DNA from: Bacillota bacterium
Lineage (GTDB): Bacteria; Bacillota; Clostridia; Lachnospirales; Lachnospiraceae
NCBI GenBank assembly: GCA_023392995.1
Contig: JAEWMZ010000168.1
Location: forward strand, 1-6,617
Length of the DNA: 6,617 nucleotides
Direction: 5' to 3'
Shown here: positions 1 to 6,102 of the stretch, piece after piece
Layout of the letters: every line of letters starts with the position of its first letter
Position numbering within the stretch: position 1 is the stretch's first letter
The notes under the pieces: model-generated
Databases searched by the model: none
The model's input: only the letters and a program-made list of their open reading frames with translations
Told to the model about the DNA's origin: nothing
Made by a program: the position numbers and the translations under genes

Positions 1-88
1 TATAAATTCTGAATAAAGTTATGCCAGGGCTTTATTGAACCGATGGTAATAACTTCAAACATCTAACCCTGCGCTTATGACAATGACA
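1..88. other. Short region downstream of the GH8 gene, no clear feature
   Basis: This stretch follows the stop codon of the GH8 gene and runs to the window edge. It is AT-rich. It contains two weak alternative pairings: AATAAAG at 12-18 with CTTTATT at 30-36, and AAGTTAT at 16-22 with ATAACTT at 49-55. Neither has a GC-rich stem or a following T-run on the minus strand, so I do not call a terminator. No convincing coding sequence is visible. Confidence 0.4.
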
Positions 89-1219
89 CTACAGATAGAT
101 CTTATATTCACCTGCCAGCATGAGCACGCAGAAGAGATACAGGCAATTATCATAGTATCTGCGCTCTCCCTTCCTTAAGGGTGTATTCCAGAAGTCCCTA
201 ACCCAGTCGAGCCGATAGCTCCCTTTCGCTGCTAATGAACCCGCTGCATTCGTAGCTATAATTGCTGTAGGATGAAGTGCCGACTCTTCCCTTGGTGTTC
301 CGTCAAGCATATAGTTATAATACTCTCCAAGTTTTGTATTCTCATGAAGAAAGGTCTGTAACTTATCAACTATTTCACTTAACCCCTCATCGATACCGAA
401 CCAGGCTGCATCAAGGCCTATGTTCATAGCTACACGATAGGCATCCGAATAAAATTGTCCGTCATGGAACAAGCGCTTCACCTTCCCGTTATAATCCGCA
501 TATTCAGGTGTCATACCGGTCACGGGATCAGCTGCCATCAAAAGATACTTTCTGCTTTCCAGTGCCGCTTTCCTCCAGAAATCCTGGTCTTCTTCCTCTG
601 CTAATAAGGCAAATAATTCATAAAAATGAGGCAAATGATAGGATGGATCTGAAAAGTCAGCTTCGGGTACAAATTTAATATAATACCGCTCTTTATCCCA
701 CATTGGGGCACCATCTTCAACTAATTCAGCTTGATGCAGACAATGCTTTAAGATCGCTCTTGCTTGCCTGCTATAGTCAAAGGGTTCCTCCCTGTCTCCC
801 CACCTCCGGCTGGCGAACAGAAGAGCCATGGCATAGTATTCCTCCCCATCCGGGGCTGGGCCCTCCGCGTTCTTTATTCCCTCCGGAGATACCGACCAGG
901 CGAAATAGCCTTCATATTTCCCGGAGCTCTGATACATATAAGTCTTTGAAAATAACCATAGACGATCAAAAATATCCTGCTGATCCATCTGAAGTGCCAT
1001 CATCATACCATAGCTCATACCCTCGGTTCTTACATCAATATTACCAGTATCCAGAAGATATCCCATGGTATCACCAGCTTCAAAGTATATCTTCTCCTCT
1101 GGGTCAAAAAACATCGTTTCAAAGGTATCCTTTATCTTAACTTTAATGTCTTCCGAGGATACTCCTATCTCAGTAAATAAATTCGGATATGCTCCGGTAA
1201 TAAATGCCCCTTTCTTCAT
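89..1219 (-). CDS. Reducing-end xylose-releasing exo-oligoxylanase (Rex), glycoside hydrolase family 8
   Basis: The 376-residue protein closely resembles the Bacillus halodurans Rex enzyme (EC 3.2.1.156), as I recall that sequence, along its whole length (Rex is about 388 residues). Rex removes xylose from the reducing end of short xylo-oligosaccharides by an inverting mechanism. Visible landmarks are the DVRTEGMSYGMMMA block with Glu66, matching the Rex general acid; FYSDAYR with Asp259, matching the general base; PSYHLPHFYELF with Tyr194; and ALHP with His316, matching the histidine linked to exo action. The C-terminal RRYYDNCLYLF block is also typical. There is no signal peptide or membrane segment, so the enzyme should act in the cytoplasm on imported oligosaccharides. 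The ATG at 1219 is chosen because AAGGAG (1226-1231 on the complement) lies 6 nt upstream. The gene follows a terminator and is probably transcribed alone. The family call is firm; the exact substrate is inferred. Confidence 0.93.
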   Translation of the reverse strand: MKKGAFITGAYPNLFTEIGVSSEDIKVKIKDTFETMFFDPEEKIYFEAGDTMGYLLDTGNIDVRTEGMSYGMMMALQMDQQDIFDRLWLFSKTYMYQSSGKYEGYFAWSVSPEGIKNAEGPAPDGEEYYAMALLFASRRWGDREEPFDYSRQARAILKHCLHQAELVEDGAPMWDKERYYIKFVPEADFSDPSYHLPHFYELFALLAEEEDQDFWRKAALESRKYLLMAADPVTGMTPEYADYNGKVKRLFHDGQFYSDAYRVAMNIGLDAAWFGIDEGLSEIVDKLQTFLHENTKLGEYYNYMLDGTPREESALHPTAIIATNAAGSLAAKGSYRLDWVRDFWNTPLRKGERRYYDNCLYLFCVLMLAGEYKIYL

Positions 1220-1276
1220 ACCATTCTCCTTCTTTCATAATTCAATAGGTATTTATGAAACTCACTAACTCAAGAT

Positions 1277-1282
1277 ATTATA
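1277..1282 (-). promoter_or_regulatory. Candidate -10 box of the GH8 gene
   Basis: The complement reads a perfect TATAAT. Transcription would begin near 1270 and give a leader of about 50 nt before the GH8 ATG at 1219. No sequence resembling TTGACA lies 16-18 nt upstream, so the promoter is weak or needs an activator, or the box is chance in AT-rich DNA. Confidence 0.4.
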
Positions 1283-1295
1283 TACACCGCAGTTA

Positions 1296-1328
1296 CTGTT
1301 TCGGAGCGGAAGCTGAGCCCGAAGACAG
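1296..1328 (-). other. Imperfect hairpin upstream of the GH8 promoter box
   Basis: CTGTTTCGG at 1296-1304 can pair with CCGAAGACAG at 1319-1328, giving nine base pairs with one bulged base (1324) around a 14-nt loop. It is not followed by a T-run on the minus strand, so it is not a terminator. It lies just upstream of the candidate -10 box, where it could be part of a protein-binding site or of a longer leader from a more distant promoter. Confidence 0.35.
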
Positions 1329-1359
1329 CGCTCTCGAAGGAATAAAATCTGTTATGTAT

Positions 1360-1392
1360 ACAATTGCAAAAAACATATTGTTTCACAATTGC
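1360..1392. promoter_or_regulatory. Candidate operator: repeated ACAATTGC motifs
   Basis: ACAATTGC occurs at 1360-1367 and again at 1385-1392 in the same orientation, 25 bp apart, with the palindrome CAATTG in each. Next to the second copy, ATTGT at 1377-1381 and ACAAT at 1385-1389 form an inverted repeat around TTC. Paired sites about two and a half helical turns apart, upstream of a sugar-utilisation gene, suggest a regulator binding site. No regulator family can be assigned from the motif. Confidence 0.35.
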
Positions 1393-1598
1393 CTATCCTA
1401 TTTTAGTATTAGGAGCTTTCAGGCCAGTCCATCTCCTGCCATCTTTTCCGCTCCACAACAAATATAACATAATTATTTTTCTCTGGCTTCCTTGGAATTG
1501 CTAAAAACACTGTAAATATTGCTATTTTTTTAATAATATCAGATTATTTTTTCTCTTTATGTCTTTTCTATTTAAGGACGCTTTCCATAGGGCAAACC

Positions 1599-1630
1599 AA
1601 AAAAGACGAAAGGATTACTCCTTCCGTCTT
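1599..1630 (-). terminator. Rho-independent terminator overlapping the trhP 3' end
   Basis: On the minus strand AAGACGGAAGGA (1619-1630) pairs with TCCTTTCGTCTT (1603-1614) over 12 pairs, including one G-T pair, around a 4-nt loop (1615-1618). A run of six T follows (complement of 1599-1604). The 5' arm is made of the last codons of the U32 gene and its TAA stop lies in the loop. This should end the upstream operon and separate it from GH8. Confidence 0.88.
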
Positions 1631-2877
1631 ATAATATCATAACGATTCATTTCAATTCCTAAGTCTACATAAATCAACTGCTGAGGATGGGGGCAGCTTT
1701 CCATCTCTGCGCCGTCCTTATCGGTAATTTTTCGTACCGTCGCTTCGATGGTATCTCCGCCTGGCTTCATAACCTCTACGATTTCACCCACTGTGAATTT
1801 ATTCTTCTGCTCCAGTTCATACAAACCATTCTTTTCACCCGCGATGGTACCCAGATAGGTATATGCTTTCTCATAGGTATTATGATCATAGATCTGCTCC
1901 TCATGGGTTGGCTTGTCAAAGAAGAAGCCGGTAGTAAACTGTCTGTTAACACCCTTTTTAATCTCCTGCATGTACCAGGCCTTACGGGCTTCATATTTTT
2001 CCGGTGCATCAAAGAAATCATCAATTGCCTTGCGATAGGTACTCGCCACTGTAGCAACATACAGAGCTGTTTTCATTCTTCCTTCTACCTTAAGGCTATT
2101 AATTCCCGCTTTTACAAGCTCAGGAATATATTCAATCATGCATAAATCCTTAGAGTTAAAGATATAGGTTCCTCGTTCATTCTCTTCAATTGGAAGATAT
2201 TCACCCGGCCTCGTCTCTTCAACAATATGATATTTCCATCTGCAGGAATGAGTGCAGGCACCCATATTCGCATCTCTTCCGGTGAAATAATTACTCAGCA
2301 GACATCGGCCAGAATAGGCAATACACATGGCACCATGAACAAAGGTCTCAATCTCCATCTCATAGGGAATATTGGCTCTTAACTCCGACAACTCAGCCAG
2401 GGACAGCTCTCTTGCAGATACCACTCTGGTCGCACCGAGCTTATGCCAGAAACGATAGGTTTCATAATTTGTATTATTCGCCTGGGTACTGATGTGTACC
2501 TCAATCTCTGGAACAATCTCCAAGGCTATACTAAAAACGCCTGGATCAGATATGATTAGGGCATCCGGTCTTGAAGCTCCAAATTCTTTTAACTCTCTAA
2601 AATACCCACGAATCCCTTCCAGATCCTGATTATGTGCGGTGATATTCGCAGTAACATAAACCTTCTTTCCATGCTCATGAGCAAATTCAATTCCTGCTTT
2701 CATATCCTCCATAGAGAAGTTTTTAGCCTTTGCTCTCAGACCGTACATATCTCCGCCAATATAAATTGCATCTGCCCCGTACATAACTGCAGTTTTTAAA
2801 TTTTCTAAATTACCTGCCGGGATTAATAACTCCGGTTTTTTTATTTCATCAAACATCTTGTTCTCCATTCTAAGCAT
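1615..2877 (-). CDS. trhP: U32-family tRNA 5-hydroxyuridine synthesis protein (TrhP, B. subtilis YrrO type)
   Basis: The family was long annotated as peptidase or collagenase U32. Members such as TrhP are now known to form 5-hydroxyuridine at tRNA wobble position 34, in E. coli using prephenate rather than O2. The 420-residue protein opens with KKPELLIPAGN, typical of the family, and carries the complete U32 signature from Glu177 to Ser195 (ETFVHGAMC, then GRCLLS). Cysteines 185, 192, 208 and 246 show spacing close to that of the four iron-sulphur ligands in the related protein UbiU; Cys212 is an additional one in the CxxxCRW motif. A small C-terminal domain covers about 330-415. It lies 8 bp after trmR, whose product acts on the TrhP product, which supports the call. 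The start is uncertain: the ATG at 2877 has a poor site, whereas Met8 at 2856 has GGAG six nt upstream. It could belong to a neighbouring U32 subgroup such as RlhA, but length and context favour TrhP2/YrrO. Confidence 0.88.
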   Translation of the reverse strand: MLRMENKMFDEIKKPELLIPAGNLENLKTAVMYGADAIYIGGDMYGLRAKAKNFSMEDMKAGIEFAHEHGKKVYVTANITAHNQDLEGIRGYFRELKEFGASRPDALIISDPGVFSIALEIVPEIEVHISTQANNTNYETYRFWHKLGATRVVSARELSLAELSELRANIPYEMEIETFVHGAMCIAYSGRCLLSNYFTGRDANMGACTHSCRWKYHIVEETRPGEYLPIEENERGTYIFNSKDLCMIEYIPELVKAGINSLKVEGRMKTALYVATVASTYRKAIDDFFDAPEKYEARKAWYMQEIKKGVNRQFTTGFFFDKPTHEEQIYDHNTYEKAYTYLGTIAGEKNGLYELEQKNKFTVGEIVEVMKPGGDTIEATVRKITDKDGAEMESCPHPQQLIYVDLGIEMNRYDIIRRKE

Positions 2878-2885
2878 CTCTCGTA

Positions 2886-3557
2886 TCAGAGCTGCTGCAA
2901 ACCTAACCTCCGACTAATTGCAATCCCGTCTCCGACAGGAAGAATTACAGTGGATAACTCCTCCATATGGGTTATGGTATAAAGGTATTCTCTCATCCTG
3001 GAATGGATGGTGCGGTCTCTTCGTGTAATACTGTATCTGGAATTTGTTACGGTTCCATCCTGAAGCACATTATCTGTAAGCAGCATCCCCTGGTCACTCA
3101 ACAGCTTCATCAGCTCCGGCAGGAAACTCATGTACTGCGCCTTTGCGGCGTCAAGAAAAATAAAATCAAAGCTTTCCTTCTCCAGTACCAGTTCTTTTAA
3201 AACCTCCAAGGCTTCTCCTTGTCGAAGTGTTATCTTGCTCCTGTAAGGAAAACGCTCGCTGGCTAGATTCTTCTTCGCTTCCACAAGTCTCATGGCAACC
3301 TTTTCGATCGTAGTAATCTTAGCATCATTATTACTATACTCACTCATAAAGAGGGCGGAAAAGCCAATGGCTGTTCCGACCTCCAGAATCCGTTTTGGTT
3401 GTTGTAATTGAAGTAAGAATTTAAGAACTCCCTGCGTTTCCTTTTTTATAATAGGCACATGATTTTCCAGCGCTTCCTTTTCCAATGTCAAAAGCTCGGA
3501 AGGCAACTCAGATTCCAAGGAATTAATATAGGCAGTTATTCTTTCATCAACAATCAT
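2886..3557 (-). CDS. trmR: tRNA 5-hydroxyuridine methyltransferase (TrmR, YrrM family)
   Basis: This 223-residue class I SAM-dependent O-methyltransferase matches the family once annotated as catechol or caffeoyl-CoA type and represented by B. subtilis TrmR (YrrM, 217 residues), which methylates 5-hydroxyuridine at tRNA position 34 to 5-methoxyuridine. The SAM-binding motif I is ILEVGTAIGFSALFM (57-71), followed by acidic Glu85. The divalent metal site is formed by Asp136 in FLDAAKAQY and Asp162-Asn163 in TDNVLQDG. The C-terminal ILPVGDGIAIS block is shared with YrrM as I recall it. There is no signal peptide. The ATG at 3557 starts 2 nt after the stop of the mltG-like gene, with GAGGAG about 11 nt upstream inside that gene, so the two are likely translationally linked. 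The following gene encodes the enzyme that supplies its substrate. A small-molecule methyltransferase role is possible but less likely given this context. Confidence 0.88.
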   Translation of the reverse strand: MIVDERITAYINSLESELPSELLTLEKEALENHVPIIKKETQGVLKFLLQLQQPKRILEVGTAIGFSALFMSEYSNNDAKITTIEKVAMRLVEAKKNLASERFPYRSKITLRQGEALEVLKELVLEKESFDFIFLDAAKAQYMSFLPELMKLLSDQGMLLTDNVLQDGTVTNSRYSITRRDRTIHSRMREYLYTITHMEELSTVILPVGDGIAISRRLGLQQL

Positions 3558-3559
3558 AG

Positions 3560-3985
3560 TTATTTTGACTCCTCTTCCCCATCTTCTGTTTTTGAAGATT
3601 TGGAATAATCCGTAATCACATTTAGGATCTCATTATAAGTCATATCGTTTGATATCTCATAAGTTCCGGGCATAAGCACATAGCTGCCTAATTTTGTCTT
3701 CAAATAAAAAGAATATTTATTCTCGATTACTCGACTCATTTCCAGCTTACTTGCTACTTCCATTGTAGATTCACCCTTATCAATACTAAATTCAATCGTG
3801 GTTCCCTTACCTTTCTCTGCAACCGTTACCGGGCCGTAGAGCTCATAGGTAAACTGATAGGCAATCTTGCTGAAATTAATAATAAGGACGATCACCAGGA
3901 TATAAAATGCTACATTTAGCAGTAATCTAGCAATAAAGCTAGTAACTTTTAATGTTAATTTCATTGTCGCGGACTTATTTGTCAT
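3560..3985 (-). CDS. Small membrane protein resembling the N-terminal part of MltG/YrrL, without the catalytic domain
   Basis: From the ATG at 3985 this gene encodes 141 residues: a short basic N-terminus, one hydrophobic membrane segment (about 17-37), an extracytoplasmic part (about 45-128) and an acidic, polar tail. The segment FSIDKGESTMEVASKLE and the MPGTYEIS block (105-112) followed by MTYNEILNVI resemble the LysM-like subdomain that precedes the catalytic domain in MltG/YceG, the endolytic transglycosylase that ends peptidoglycan strands. The protein stops exactly there, so the catalytic glutamate region is absent and transglycosylase activity is not expected. In B. subtilis the full-length yrrL sits just before yrrM, so this occupies the mltG position. 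The ATG at 3985 is preferred over a TTG at 4006, which lies inside a hairpin; its ribosome site (GGGTG) is weak. A start at 3964 is possible. The homology is a motif-level judgement. Confidence 0.75.
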   Translation of the reverse strand: MTNKSATMKLTLKVTSFIARLLLNVAFYILVIVLIINFSKIAYQFTYELYGPVTVAEKGKGTTIEFSIDKGESTMEVASKLEMSRVIENKYSFYLKTKLGSYVLMPGTYEISNDMTYNEILNVITDYSKSSKTEDGEEESK

Positions 3986-3986
3986 A

Positions 3987-4076
3987 CTAACACCCGAGCC
4001 TTTCAATTTTTGGTGCCCTATTCAAAAATTGAACAGGCCTAAATAGAAAGGTTGAAAATAATCTTTTTTTCAACCT
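3987..4076 (-). repeat. Two-hairpin element, copy A
   Basis: This copy has an 11-bp perfect stem (4002-4012 with 4023-4033), extended by four more pairs past a one-base bulge (3998-4001 with 4035-4038), and a second 10-bp perfect stem (4049-4058 with 4067-4076) around an 8-nt loop. It aligns with copy B without gaps over 78 positions and then with one 2-nt loop difference, at about 74% identity. Its end abuts the ATG of the mltG-like gene, so the weak ribosome site of that gene falls in the repeat. The strand given is the expected transcript strand. Confidence 0.8.
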
Positions 4077-4105
4077 AACCGCCATTCGTCCATAGGACGC
4101 GGGGT

Positions 4106-4140
4106 GCAGGAGGTGAAATGCTCTGCATTTCACCTCCTGC
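4106..4140. other. Perfect 16-bp hairpin with Shine-Dalgarno and anti-Shine-Dalgarno arms
   Basis: GCAGGAGGTGAAATGC at 4106-4121 is followed by a 3-nt loop and its exact complement at 4125-4140. One arm holds AGGAGGTGA, a maximal Shine-Dalgarno sequence; the other holds TCACCTCCT, the same as the 3' end of 16S rRNA. The structure reads the same on both strands apart from the loop. It lacks a T-run on either side, so it is not a standard terminator. Its surroundings (4087-4112) are more GC-rich than the rest of the gap. Confidence 0.85.
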
Positions 4141-4248
4141 TGCCAAAAGGCGCTAAAGCAAATATTTACAGAAAAATGTGAATAACATTTACTCCTGAGG
4201 ACTTTTGCACTCTTAAAGCTGGTATAAATAGCAGTTATAGAATAGAAC

Positions 4249-4336
4249 CTTACTCCCGTGCCATTCACTTTTTGATGAACTACTCAAAAAGTGAATAAGC
4301 CTTAAGGAATAGTTTGAAAGTTATATCTTTCAAACT
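4249..4336 (-). repeat. Two-hairpin element, copy B
   Basis: This copy has a 13-bp perfect stem (4263-4275 with 4284-4296) around an 8-nt loop and a 10-bp perfect stem (4311-4320 with 4327-4336) around a 6-nt loop. The second stem begins at the last base of the rnj stop codon on the minus strand. Compared with copy A, stem pairs 4268-4291, 4313-4334 and 4320-4327 have changed identity on both sides, which keeps pairing intact. No gene start follows it, unlike copy A. Confidence 0.8.
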
Positions 4337-6021
4337 TAAACTTCCATAATAATAGGTAAAATCATCGGATTTCTCTTTGTTTTCTTCCATATGAAATCAC
4401 TGAGAGAATCCTTTATTTCATTTTTCATCTTGCCCCAATCAGCATTATTGCGGCTTAAGCACTTGTCCAAAGCTTTTTCAACTACTATGCGTGCTTCTTC
4501 CATCAGATTTTCTGACTCTCGCACATATACAAAGCCTCGTGATACGATATCCGGTCCGGATAGAATCTGATTACTGTATTTCTCAAGGGAAATCACTACG
4601 ATAATCAAACCATTCTCAGACAATAGCTGTCTGTCACGAAGTACGATATTACCTACATCGCCAACACCGAGTCCATCTACAAGAATTCCCTGTGCCGGAA
4701 CCTCGCCAGTAATTGCCGCCTTTTCATCTGATAAAGTTAATACCTTACCGGAGGAAAGTACAAATACATTCTCCTTCGGAACGCCAAGGGTCTGTGCCAG
4801 TTCTGCGTGGCGAATTAAATGCTTATACTCTCCATGTACCGGTACTGCATATTTGGGCTTTGTCAAGGTATAGATTAATTTAATCTCTTCCTGGCAGGCA
4901 TGACCGGATACATGAGTATCCTGATAAATTACCTTAGCACCCTTCATCGATAACTCATTGATTACCTTTGATACTGCCTTTTCATTTCCCGGAATTGGAG
5001 TGGAGCTTAGAATAACCACATCTCCCGGCTTAATGGTAACTTTTTTGTGAATTGATGCTGCCATACGAGGAAGGGCTGCCATTGTTTCGCCCTGGCTTCC
5101 TGTTGTAATAAGCACTAATTGGTTATCCGTGTAGTTCTTCATCTGTTCTATATCGATCAGCATATTATCTGGCATTTTCAGATATCCCAGCTCACTTGCT
5201 ACGGAAATAATATTTACCATGCTGCGGCCTTCCACTACTATTTTACGGCCATATTTTGCTGCTGCATTGACGATTTGCTGCACACGGTCAACGTTGGACG
5301 CAAAGGTTGCAACAATAATTCTTTGTTTTGCATTATCTGCAAATATAGTATCAAAGGTTTTGCCTACAGTGCTTTCCGACATGGTGTAGCCCGGACGTTC
5401 AACATTGGTACTATCACATAACAATGCTAATACACCCTTTTTACCAATTTCGCCGATACGCTGTAGATCAATGGGCTTTCCATAAACAGGCGTATAATCA
5501 ACCTTAAAATCTCCGGTGTGGAATATGATTCCGGCGGGAGTAAAGATCGCCAGCATAGCTGCATCCGCAATACTATGATTTGTTCGGATAAATTCAATAC
5601 GGAAACACCCTAGGTTGATGGACTGTCCATATTTTATCACTTTTCTTTTTGTATTCTTTAACAGATTATGTTCTTTCAGCTTATTTTCTATAATTGCGGT
5701 GGTTAACTTTGTTGCATAAATGGGAACATTGACTTCCTTCAAAATATAAGGTAAGGATCCAATATGATCTTCATGTCCATGGGTAATAATAAATCCTTTT
5801 ACTTTTTCAATGTTCTCCTTCAGATAGGTGACATCCGGGATAACCAAATCAATCCCCAGCATCTCATCCTCCGGAAAAGATAAACCACAATCAATGACAA
5901 TAATACTGTCTTCGTATTCAATTGCAGTTATATTCATACCAACTTGTTCTAATCCACCAAGCGGAATAATTTTTACACCTTTTAAGTCTGTCGTTTGTTT
6001 AATAATTGTTTTTTCTTTCAA
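4336..6021 (-). CDS. rnj: Ribonuclease J
   Basis: RNase J is a metallo-beta-lactamase/beta-CASP ribonuclease with 5'-to-3' exonuclease and endonuclease activity that matures and degrades mRNA and rRNA in the cytoplasm. The 561 residues match the usual length (about 555). The zinc site is visible as HGHEDH (His81, His83, Asp85, His86), His149 in TNHS, Asp171 in HTGDFK and His396 in PVHGEYKHL. The beta-CASP domain is inserted at about 200-370, with TTGSQGE at 307-313, and the C-terminal domain ends in the conserved PMILPIIMEV. The start is a TTG at 6021: GGAGG lies 9 nt upstream and the next in-frame ATG (Met29) would remove part of the conserved core. The gene lies 81 bp after fur and is followed at once by element copy B. 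I cannot decide between RNase J1 and J2, and only one copy is in view. Confidence 0.97.
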   Translation of the reverse strand: MKEKTIIKQTTDLKGVKIIPLGGLEQVGMNITAIEYEDSIIVIDCGLSFPEDEMLGIDLVIPDVTYLKENIEKVKGFIITHGHEDHIGSLPYILKEVNVPIYATKLTTAIIENKLKEHNLLKNTKRKVIKYGQSINLGCFRIEFIRTNHSIADAAMLAIFTPAGIIFHTGDFKVDYTPVYGKPIDLQRIGEIGKKGVLALLCDSTNVERPGYTMSESTVGKTFDTIFADNAKQRIIVATFASNVDRVQQIVNAAAKYGRKIVVEGRSMVNIISVASELGYLKMPDNMLIDIEQMKNYTDNQLVLITTGSQGETMAALPRMAASIHKKVTIKPGDVVILSSTPIPGNEKAVSKVINELSMKGAKVIYQDTHVSGHACQEEIKLIYTLTKPKYAVPVHGEYKHLIRHAELAQTLGVPKENVFVLSSGKVLTLSDEKAAITGEVPAQGILVDGLGVGDVGNIVLRDRQLLSENGLIIVVISLEKYSNQILSGPDIVSRGFVYVRESENLMEEARIVVEKALDKCLSRNNADWGKMKNEIKDSLSDFIWKKTKRNPMILPIIMEV

Positions 6022-6102
6022 ATATTTGCACCTCCAATGGTTTATGTACTATTTTATCCATTTACTAAGTGCACGATACTACAAATGGTATTACTTCATT
6101 TG
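6022..6102 (-). other. fur-rnj spacer with a weak hairpin
   Basis: This 81-bp spacer contains ACAAATG (6081-6087) that can pair with CATTTGT (6097-6103), a 7-bp AT-rich stem touching the fur stop codon and lacking a T-run. A TAAAAT sequence on the minus strand (complement of 6050-6055) could serve as a -10 box for rnj, but no matching -35 box is seen. Co-transcription of fur and rnj is therefore possible but not shown. Confidence 0.35.
6029..6035 (-). promoter_or_regulatory. Ribosome binding site that fixes the TTG start of rnj
   Basis: The complement reads GGAGGTG, a near-perfect Shine-Dalgarno sequence with 9 nt between GGAGG and the TTG at 6021. No in-frame ATG lies close enough to use it. 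Confidence 0.85.

Larger units (their letters stand above)
1220..1598 (-). promoter_or_regulatory. Leader and promoter region of the GH8 gene
   Basis: This 379-bp gap between the trhP terminator and the GH8 start holds no credible gene. Reading toward GH8, it is AT-rich at first. It then carries two direct copies of GCAATTGT (complement of 1385-1392 and 1360-1367) spaced 25 bp apart, an imperfect hairpin (1296-1328), a TATAAT box (1277-1282) and finally the strong ribosome binding site AAGGAG. A good -35 box at the right distance from the TATAAT is not evident, which would fit an activator-dependent promoter, but this is inference. Confidence 0.45.
3986..4335. other. 350-bp structured gap between rnj and the mltG-like gene
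   Basis: The gap contains no convincing gene but is dense with inverted repeats. In transcription order it holds element copy B (two hairpins), an AT-rich spacer with a small hairpin (AAATGT at 4174-4179 with ACATTT at 4185-4190), the 16-bp hairpin at 4106-4140, a 5-bp hairpin (CGTCC at 4087-4091 with GGACG at 4095-4099), then element copy A (two hairpins) directly before the mltG-like start. None of the hairpins is followed by a T-run on the minus strand, so read-through from rnj is possible. Confidence 0.7.

Noticed and set aside
703..1140. 145-codon open frame on the plus strand
   Set aside because: It lies entirely inside the GH8 gene on the opposite strand, with low-complexity Ser/Pro-rich composition typical of an antisense shadow.
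1255..1467. 70-codon plus-strand open frame in the gap upstream of GH8
   Set aside because: There is no ribosome site or recognisable motif, and it covers the candidate promoter and operator sequences of GH8.
4075..4128. 17-residue open frame on the minus strand beginning in the 16-bp hairpin, with AGGAGG 4 nt upstream of ATG
   Set aside because: The ribosome site and ATG follow automatically from the palindrome and would be buried in it; the spacing is short and the peptide has no recognisable feature. Ribosome profiling could reopen this.
4106..4140. Hairpin considered as an rnj terminator
   Set aside because: The stem is strong, but there is no T-run on either strand after it.
3987..4268. 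93-codon open frame on the minus strand across the rnj to mltG-like gap
   Set aside because: It starts with GTG inside a hairpin of copy B, has no ribosome site, runs through all the inverted repeats and has no recognisable protein features.
3987..4336. Considered as a CRISPR array or insertion sequence
   Set aside because: There are only two diverged copies 172 bp apart, with no regular spacers, no cas genes, no transposase and no clear terminal inverted repeats for the whole segment.
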